Part shown: positions 1-3,794 of the stretch, in pieces
Numbering within the stretch: the stretch's first letter is position 1
How the letters are laid out: each line of letters opens with the position of its first letter
DNA from: an uncultured Mollicutes bacterium
Lineage (GTDB): Bacteria > Bacillota_I > Bacilli_A > Acholeplasmatales > Anaeroplasmataceae
Length of the DNA: 5,229 nucleotides
Reading direction: 5' to 3'
Assembly: GCA_937905855.1 (NCBI GenBank)
Contig: CALCWU010000127.1
Location: forward strand, 1 to 5,229
Translations under genes and position numbers: made by a program
The notes under the pieces: model-generated
What the model was told of the DNA's origin: nothing
The model's database searches: none
Seen by the model: only the letters and a program-made list of their open reading frames with translations

Positions 1-583
1 AAGTTGTTAAATTATCTAAATCACCTTGAACTCTCTTATTCTTTGGAATATTAATCTTCATAATAAGGAAAATAAGCCCAAAAATTAATAAGCCTGTAGT
101 TAAAAAGATAACTGATAAGCTCTTAGAAATAAAGAAAGCCATTAAAGTTGCACCAATAACAATAAAAGGTGCTCTTACTACTAATCTAATCAGCATTGCC
201 ACAGATGTTTGAACCTGATTAATATCATTTGTCATTCTAGTCATTAGTGATGAAATTTTAAATTCATCAATTTCTTTAAACGATAAAGAATTAATATGCT
301 CATACAAATCATTACGAAGTCTTGTGCCAACACCCTGAGAAGCCTGGCAAGCAAAATATTGACAAACAAGAGTAGAGCATAAGCCAATAGCTGCTGCTAA
401 AACTAAAATACCACCCATTTTCCAAACATAAGCACTATCTAAATTTTTAACACCCTTATCAATGATTGAAGCCATAATTAAAGGAACAATAAGTTCAAAT
501 ATTGCTTCAATTAATTTAAACATCGGTCCTAATATAACCTCTTTTTTATAATACCTTAAATATTTTTTATATAACTTGAACAT
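1..583 (-). CDS. ABC exporter half-transporter, N-terminal membrane domain (3' end outside window)
   Basis: This is the first 194 codons of a leftward gene that runs off the left edge with no stop. The translation begins MFKLYKKYLRYYKKEV and is the transmembrane domain of a type I (LmrA/MsbA-like) ABC exporter. Hydrophobic helices lie at about residues 17-41, 56-80, 138-153 and 155-177. Between them is the family's conserved cytoplasmic segment (about 84-137), with RLRNDLYEHI, a SLMTRMTNDINQVQ block, and then LIRLVVRAPF. That wording is typical of the MdlB/YheI-like 'multidrug' branch, which usually works as a heterodimer with a second half-transporter encoded next to it. The ATP-binding domain (Walker A/B, signature) should follow but is outside the window, so the substrate cannot be judged. 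The ATG at 583 is preceded by GGAG (592-595) with 8-nt spacing. The gene diverges from a LysR regulator that may control it. The family call is firm; the multidrug role is inferred. Confidence 0.93.
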   Translation of the reverse strand, partial: MFKLYKKYLRYYKKEVILGPMFKLIEAIFELIVPLIMASIIDKGVKNLDSAYVWKMGGILVLAAAIGLCSTLVCQYFACQASQGVGTRLRNDLYEHINSLSFKEIDEFKISSLMTRMTNDINQVQTSVAMLIRLVVRAPFIVIGATLMAFFISKSLSVIFLTTGLLIFGLIFLIMKINIPKNKRVQGDLDNLTT

Positions 584-614
584 TTTAACCACTCCAATAC
601 TAAATACGCCTTTT

Positions 615-623
615 ATTATACCA
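615..623 (-). promoter_or_regulatory. Extended -10 promoter of the ABC transporter gene
   Basis: Read leftward, the sequence is TGG followed by a perfect TATAAT. This is an extended -10 element (TGnTATAAT), which explains why no good -35 hexamer is seen 17 bp upstream. The predicted transcript start is near 608, giving a leader of about 25 nt that contains the GGAG ribosome-binding site. A palindrome at 630-641 sits just upstream, across the -35 region, where a bound regulator could block or assist polymerase. Confidence 0.65.
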
Positions 624-629
624 CAAAAT

Positions 630-641
630 ATAGTATACTAT
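630..641. promoter_or_regulatory. 12-bp perfect palindrome, candidate operator
   Basis: ATAGTATACTAT reads the same on both strands and sits in the intergenic region between the divergent ABC transporter and LysR genes. It covers the -35 region of the transporter promoter. LysR proteins commonly bind dyad sequences of T-N11-A type between themselves and a divergent target, so the location fits. However, in such AT-rich DNA a short AT palindrome can occur by chance, and the neighbouring run at 643-660 is itself TA-repetitive. Confidence 0.35.
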
Positions 642-648
642 TTATATA

Positions 649-657
649 TGATATATA
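649..657 (+). promoter_or_regulatory. Possible extended -10 promoter of the LysR gene
   Basis: TGA followed by TATATA resembles an extended -10 element, with a predicted start near 664 and a leader of under 30 nt. There is no convincing -35. The surrounding TA repeat offers several equivalent hexamers, so the exact position is uncertain. Confidence 0.3.
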
Positions 658-680
658 TATCTACTAAATAATTTTTGTAT

Positions 681-686
681 AGGTGA
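681..686 (+). promoter_or_regulatory. Ribosome-binding site that fixes the LysR start
   Basis: AGGTGA matches the anti-Shine-Dalgarno and ends 5 nt before the ATG at 692. The alternative GTG at 683 lies inside this same element, so it is better read as part of the binding site than as a start codon. Confidence 0.75.
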
Positions 687-691
687 ATATT

Positions 692-1528
692 ATGAATTTA
701 AAACAATTAGCATATTTTGTAACTGTAGTTGAATCTGGAAGTATTTCTAAGGCTGCCAAAAAGCTTCATATGTCGCAGCCACCTCTATCAAGACATATGC
801 ATCTACTTGAAGAGGATTTAAAGGTCAAGCTCTTTCAAAGACAAACAAATTCCTTAAAGCTTACACAGGAAGGGGAAGAATTATATAAACGTGCCTATGA
901 TCTTCTTGAGCTTGCATCAAAAACTGAAAAGGCTGTTTTAGAATTAAATAAAAATGAATATAAAACATTAGAACTTGGAATGGTGTCATCATCAATTAAT
1001 TATTTACTCGATAAGCCTATTTATGATTATTTAAATAAAAACAAGTTAAAGCTTTCTATTCACGAGGGTAATACCTATGAGCTATTAGAGCAGTTAAATC
1101 ATCATATTATTGATTTAGCAATTTGTAGAACCCCGTTTTCATACAATTTATACGAGCATAAGAAGCTTTGCGATGAGGAAATGGTCTTAGTTAGTAAGAG
1201 TAAATTAAAAGAATCATATTCAATTTTAGACTTAAACAATACTCCTATCATTTTATATCGTCGCTTTAAAAGTATAATTCAAACCATTTTCAATGAAAAA
1301 AATGTATCTCTTAATATAATTATTGAAGTAGATGATGCTAAAAGCGCCATTCTTTGGGCCAAAACAGGCATTGGCATCGCTATCGTACCAAAATCTATAT
1401 TTGAAGCTTTAAATACAAACCTATATTTTGCAAAACTAAATGAAGAGACTCTTAATACATCCTTAATGGTAATTCTTAGAAAAAATGAAAAAGAAAAGGA
1501 AATCCTTGATTTCAAGAATTTCCTATAA
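692..1528 (+). CDS. LysR-family transcriptional regulator
   Basis: This is a 278-residue DNA-binding regulator, slightly shorter than the usual 290-310. Residues 1-60 form the winged helix-turn-helix typical of the family. They carry LKQLAYFVTVVESGSISKAA, then SQPPLSRHMHLLEEDL as the recognition region, and end with LFQR and LKLTQEG. A linker helix follows (about 58-88), then an effector-binding domain from about residue 92 to the end. The family hallmark near its end is GIGIAIVPKS (226-235). These proteins act as tetramers in the cytoplasm and respond to a small molecule, which cannot be predicted here. I chose ATG 692 over an in-frame GTG at 683 because LysR proteins typically begin MNLKQL and because the Shine-Dalgarno overlaps that GTG. 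The gene diverges from an ABC exporter gene, its most likely target besides itself. It ends 3 bp from the stop codon of mscL, and its last codons carry what looks like the mscL terminator. Confidence 0.95.
   Translation: MNLKQLAYFVTVVESGSISKAAKKLHMSQPPLSRHMHLLEEDLKVKLFQRQTNSLKLTQEGEELYKRAYDLLELASKTEKAVLELNKNEYKTLELGMVSSSINYLLDKPIYDYLNKNKLKLSIHEGNTYELLEQLNHHIIDLAICRTPFSYNLYEHKKLCDEEMVLVSKSKLKESYSILDLNNTPIILYRRFKSIIQTIFNEKNVSLNIIIEVDDAKSAILWAKTGIGIAIVPKSIFEALNTNLYFAKLNEETLNTSLMVILRKNEKEKEILDFKNFL
1479..1524 (-). terminator. mscL: Intrinsic terminator of mscL, embedded in the LysR coding end
   Basis: Read leftward from mscL, positions 1524-1497 form a 12-bp stem with one G-U wobble and an AAAT loop. 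The arms are AGGAAATTCTTG and CAAGGATTTCCT. A T-rich run (TTTCTTTTTCATTTTTTC, 1496-1479) follows immediately. The stem starts 7 nt after the mscL stop. Read rightward, the wobble becomes a C/A mismatch and the T-rich tail comes about 6 nt late, so the hairpin is a weaker terminator for the LysR gene. Confidence 0.75.
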
Positions 1529-1531
1529 GCT

Positions 1532-1951
1532 TTATTTTTCTTCTTCTTTCTTTTCTTCCAAAGCTTCCTCTTCCTTATGATGAGTAGTCTTCTCTTTAAC
1601 AAATTCAGTAGCTTCAGTTAATTTTCTATTAGTTGCCATAATAACCTTCAAAGCAACAAAAATTGAAAGCGCAATAATTAAGAAATCAATAATTGTTTGA
1701 ATAAAATTACCATAATTTAAAGTTACAGCAGCTTTAACAATTTCTCCTTCTTCATCAAGTACAGCAGGAACAAGAGTTGCCTTAAGCTCTGTAACATTAA
1801 CCTTACAAATAACTCCAATTACTGGCATTATAATATCGTTTACTAGGCTTGATACAATCTTATTAAATGCAGTACCAATAATCATACCTATAGCCAAATC
1901 TAATACATTTCCCTTTTTAATAAATTCCCCAAATTCCTTAAAAAACTTCAT
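1532..1951 (-). CDS. mscL: Large-conductance mechanosensitive channel MscL
   Basis: MscL opens a wide, non-selective pore in the cytoplasmic membrane when membrane tension rises, releasing solutes during osmotic downshock; it works as a homopentamer. The 139-residue product matches the family in size and order. It has an amphipathic N-terminal helix (MKFFKEFGEFIKKGN). The pore-lining TM1 signature (about 14-46) contains DLAIGMIIGTAF, KIVSSLVNDIIMP and the glycines of the gate. An outer loop (46-80) comes next, then TM2 (about 82-105, with NFIQTIIDFLIIAL). The charged tail ends in KEEEALEEKKEEEK and lacks the usual final leucine-rich helix motif (LLTEIRDLL-like). The start at 1951 was chosen over ATGs at 1960 and 1993 from family alignment and Shine-Dalgarno spacing; the ATG at 1993 would also precede the predicted transcript start. 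The gene has its own promoter and terminator, so it is likely monocistronic. Confidence 0.96.
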   Translation of the reverse strand: MKFFKEFGEFIKKGNVLDLAIGMIIGTAFNKIVSSLVNDIIMPVIGVICKVNVTELKATLVPAVLDEEGEIVKAAVTLNYGNFIQTIIDFLIIALSIFVALKVIMATNRKLTEATEFVKEKTTHHKEEEALEEKKEEEK

Positions 1952-1961
1952 AAAATGCATT

Positions 1962-1970
1962 TCCTTCCTT
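1962..1970 (-). promoter_or_regulatory. mscL: Tandem Shine-Dalgarno of mscL
   Basis: AAGGAAGGA contains two overlapping AAGGA copies. The second is 10 nt from ATG 1951, near the ideal distance. The first is 5 nt from ATG 1960, which is rather short. This favours 1951, though some initiation at 1960 (adding MHF) is possible. Confidence 0.65.
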
Positions 1971-1981
1971 CGTATAAAATA

Positions 1982-2010
1982 ATTATAAGACAAAATATTA
2001 CAATAAGCAA
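1982..2010 (-). promoter_or_regulatory. mscL: Sigma-A-type promoter of mscL
   Basis: Read leftward: TTGCTT (2010-2005), a 17-bp spacer, then a perfect TATAAT (1987-1982). The predicted transcript start is near 1975, leaving a leader of about 24 nt with the Shine-Dalgarno. This is one of the clearest promoters in the window. Confidence 0.8.
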
Positions 2011-2031
2011 GGTAAAAAACAAAATTTCTTA

Positions 2032-2060
2032 TTTACTTTTTTCACTTTTTTTACTATAAT
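2032..2060 (+). promoter_or_regulatory. Sigma-A-type promoter of the FNT transporter gene
   Basis: TTTACT (2032-2037), a 17-bp spacer and a perfect TATAAT (2055-2060) predict a transcript start near 2067. The spacer is T-rich with two ACTTTTTT repeats. The promoter is back to back with that of mscL; the two -35 elements are about 20 bp apart and do not overlap. Confidence 0.75.
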
Positions 2061-2079
2061 GATTGATAGTGAAAAAAAT

Positions 2080-2083
2080 GGAG
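2080..2083 (+). promoter_or_regulatory. Ribosome-binding site that fixes the FNT gene start
   Basis: GGAG lies 8 nt before the ATG at 2092. The in-frame ATG at 2059 falls inside the predicted -10 hexamer, upstream of the transcript start, so it cannot be the start from this promoter. Confidence 0.8.
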
Positions 2084-2091
2084 TAAGATTT

Positions 2092-2745
2092 ATGAAGAAT
2101 TATTTAATGATATTTTTAAGCGCAGTTATTGCGGGAATGTTTATTGCCTTTGGTGCAACCTTATATTTAACAAGTGCCATTCATGAAGGCTATATTTATA
2201 AAATAATAGGTTCATTCTTATTTGGAATTGGTTTGTTTACAATCATTCAATTTGGCTTTTGGCTATATACAGGTAAAGTAGGCTATATCTTAGATAATAA
2301 GCCTAAATACTTAATAAGCTTGCTTATTTGTTTAATTGGTAACATTCTAGGAGTATCTATCCTAGCTTCTATTCTAAAGCAAACCCACATTATTAATAAT
2401 GACATAATTAATTTATGTAAATCAATGGTTGAAACTAAGCAAAACGAGACTTGGTATGAGGTGATTATTTTATCAGCAATGTGTGGAATAATGATTTATC
2501 TTGCAGTTGAAGGTCATAAAAAGTGTGAATATGCCTTTGGCAAGGTTATTTTCGCCTTTATGCCAATAGTCTTATTTATTCTATGTGGCTTTGAACACGT
2601 TGTCGCAAACGTATGCTATTATACATATGCTGGATTATTTAATGGTAAGGTTGTTTTATATTTCCTACTTATGGCTATTGGTAATGGCCTAGGCTCATTA
2701 CTATTCGATGGTAGTAGAAAAATAATAGATAAATTAAAGGCTTAA
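2092..2745 (+). CDS. Short formate/nitrite transporter (FNT) family protein
   Basis: This is a 217-residue integral membrane protein of the FNT family, pentameric channels or proton symporters for small monovalent anions such as formate, nitrite, lactate or hydrosulfide. Hydrophobic segments fit the six-helix FNT fold. Recognisable family landmarks, in order, are FGFWLYTGK (54-62, the position of the FocA LFTS loop), LIGNILGVSILA (81-92), and SAMCGIMIYLAVEG (128-141, equivalent to the ANLMVCLAVW region). The most diagnostic is GFEHVVAN (166-173), carrying the central pore histidine H169. A last helix has GNGLGSLLF (198-206). It is shorter than FocA (about 285 residues) at the N-terminus and in loops, and the Asn common in the LAVW region is Gly here. 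These features match a compact FNT branch I recall from anaerobic Firmicutes, whose substrate is not certain. Formate export from mixed-acid fermentation is a plausible guess only. The gene has its own promoter and ends in a shared terminator. Confidence 0.88.
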   Translation: MKNYLMIFLSAVIAGMFIAFGATLYLTSAIHEGYIYKIIGSFLFGIGLFTIIQFGFWLYTGKVGYILDNKPKYLISLLICLIGNILGVSILASILKQTHIINNDIINLCKSMVETKQNETWYEVIILSAMCGIMIYLAVEGHKKCEYAFGKVIFAFMPIVLFILCGFEHVVANVCYYTYAGLFNGKVVLYFLLMAIGNGLGSLLFDGSRKIIDKLKA

Positions 2746-2759
2746 GGCCTTTTTTCTTT
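2736..2759 (+). terminator. Intrinsic terminator shared by convergent genes
   Basis: AAAGGC (2736-2741) pairs with GCCTTT (2747-2752) around a TTAAG loop, followed by TTTCTTT. This is a short but classical terminator for the FNT gene. On the opposite strand the same hairpin follows the lipoprotein gene, but its tail (AATTTATC) is weaker. The stop codons of both genes, overlapping by three bases, lie inside the loop. Confidence 0.65.
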
Positions 2760-3239
2760 ATATAACAATTCTTTCTCACCTAATATAATTTTTGTATTAT
2801 ATTCTTCGTTTAAAACCTCTTCTATCGTTATATAATAAAACAAATTATTTTCATTTTTCTTAATAGAATCACTCGCTAAATAAGTTATAGTTATCTTGTC
2901 TTTCATAAAAAAGAATGGATCATCTATCCCTTTAAAAGCATATAGTGGAAACATCTGAACAACAAGATCGTAAGTCTCATAGGTTCCAACATAATATTTA
3001 TTTTCTAATAAATAATGATAAATATCACTTGTGTAATTACTCAATGTATAATCGCTAAAAAGACTTTTCTTTAAATAAATAATATTGTCATCTCTATCAT
3101 ACACATTATTATATTTTGGAAAATTATCACCCAAGCCATATTTTTCAAGGGTTTCTAAATCAAAGAAGCTCTTATTTCTTTTTTGACAACCGCATAAGCA
3201 TAATAATACTACTATAATAAAAAATTTAAATTTTTTCAT
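2742..3239 (-). CDS. Small lipoprotein of unknown function (second of pair)
   Basis: A 165-residue predicted lipoprotein. The N-terminus has a KKFKF basic start, a hydrophobic core (7-16) and the lipobox L15-C16-G17-C18, so Cys18 would be lipidated and the protein anchored on the outer face of the membrane. The mature part is rich in Tyr, Phe, Asp and Lys. It shows alternating hydrophobic stretches (YYVGTYETYDLVVQMFPLYA, KITITYLASD, NLFYYITIEEVL) that suggest a small alpha/beta fold. I recognise no family or catalytic motif. It is the last gene of a leftward set: its ATG lies 3 bp after the stop of the preceding lipoprotein gene. Its Shine-Dalgarno (GGGAG, 3246-3250, 6-nt spacing) is made of that gene's final Trp-Glu codons, so the two are probably translationally coupled. 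It converges on the FNT gene with overlapping stop codons. Confidence 0.85.
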   Translation of the reverse strand: MKKFKFFIIVVLLCLCGCQKRNKSFFDLETLEKYGLGDNFPKYNNVYDRDDNIIYLKKSLFSDYTLSNYTSDIYHYLLENKYYVGTYETYDLVVQMFPLYAFKGIDDPFFFMKDKITITYLASDSIKKNENNLFYYITIEEVLNEEYNTKIILGEKELLYKEKRP

Positions 3240-3242
3240 TCA

Positions 3243-3782
3243 TTACTCCCATTTAGCATCCGCATAATTCTTTGGTAGAATATCAAAACCCGCAAGATTA
3301 ATATATCCAACCTTATTATCAGCAGTACCACCAGGTCCTATTGTCCTAAATCCATCTAAATAGCTCTCTGTAATTTCTTCATTAGTACTAATAAGCTTAT
3401 AAGGTGAACCACCAACAACAAAATAGCTTTGCATATCATTTATAAAACAATTTTCTAATTTATAAACACTTAATGTTTGACTAGATTTCTTCTTAATTTC
3501 TATACCATTTCCAGAATAAGTATAATAAGAATATTTATATGTTAAACTATGAGACCAATTCTCTTCGTCAATTTCAATAGTGCCAAAATTCCCCTTACAA
3601 TAAAGACTATATTTATTATTAGAATTAATAGTTAATCTTATTGTCAAATCATTATCATACCTTGTTCCACAAAAGTATTGTTCTTCAATCATCTTCTTCT
3701 CATTTTTATTTTGAGATACCATATTACAAGATGTTAAAATTATCAATAGCAAAACAAAAAAACAACAAACAAACTTCTTCAT
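3243..3782 (-). CDS. Small beta-rich lipoprotein of unknown function (first of pair)
   Basis: A 179-residue predicted lipoprotein: MKKF start, strongly hydrophobic core (5-16) and the lipobox L16-T17-S18-C19. After a polar linker (20-36) the sequence looks like a run of beta strands: DLTIRLTINSNNKYSLYCKG (45-64), FGTIEIDEENWS (66-77), a Tyr-rich segment (82-89), IEIKKK and QTLSVYKLEN. A C-terminal part with GFRTIGPGGTADNKVGY follows (144-160). The pattern of a strand, a turn with Asn, Ser or Lys, 'YSLYCKGNFGTIEI' and a Trp resembles small lipocalin-like barrels of Gram-positive lipoproteins, but that is only a resemblance. Three cysteines remain in the mature chain after the lipid Cys (C38, C62, C112). 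The start at 3782 is set by AGGAG 7 nt upstream; an in-frame ATG at 3797 overlaps the preceding stop but lies just upstream of that site. It appears to be in an operon with both neighbours. Confidence 0.85.
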   Translation of the reverse strand: MKKFVCCFFVLLLIILTSCNMVSQNKNEKKMIEEQYFCGTRYDNDLTIRLTINSNNKYSLYCKGNFGTIEIDEENWSHSLTYKYSYYTYSGNGIEIKKKSSQTLSVYKLENCFINDMQSYFVVGGSPYKLISTNEEITESYLDGFRTIGPGGTADNKVGYINLAGFDILPKNYADAKWE

Positions 3783-3789
3783 ACATTTT

Positions 3790-3794
3790 CTCCT
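3790..3794 (-). promoter_or_regulatory. Ribosome-binding site overlapping the upstream stop codon
   Basis: AGGAG lies 7 nt before ATG 3782, and its first A is the last base of the TGA stop (3796-3794) of the TPR gene. This supports translational coupling and argues against ATG 3797 as the start, because that codon lies upstream of the site with no good Shine-Dalgarno of its own. Confidence 0.75.

Noticed and set aside
643..660. TA-repeat tract as a phase-variable promoter element
   Set aside because: The run is interrupted by TG at 649-650 and is short. In DNA of this composition it needs no special explanation, and there is no length comparison to support variation.
1527..1565. Two AAGCTT copies (1527-1532 and 1560-1565) as a hairpin or terminator for the LysR gene
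   Set aside because: The six-base copies are self-complementary and 27 bp apart inside the mscL coding end. The implied stem is too short and weak, and no T-run follows directly.
1279..1602. Leftward open frame of 107 codons opposite the LysR and mscL gene ends
   Set aside because: It is a shadow of two strongly supported genes. Its product is a Lys/Arg/Phe/Ser-rich string produced by reading their A- and T-rich ends in another frame, with no domain.
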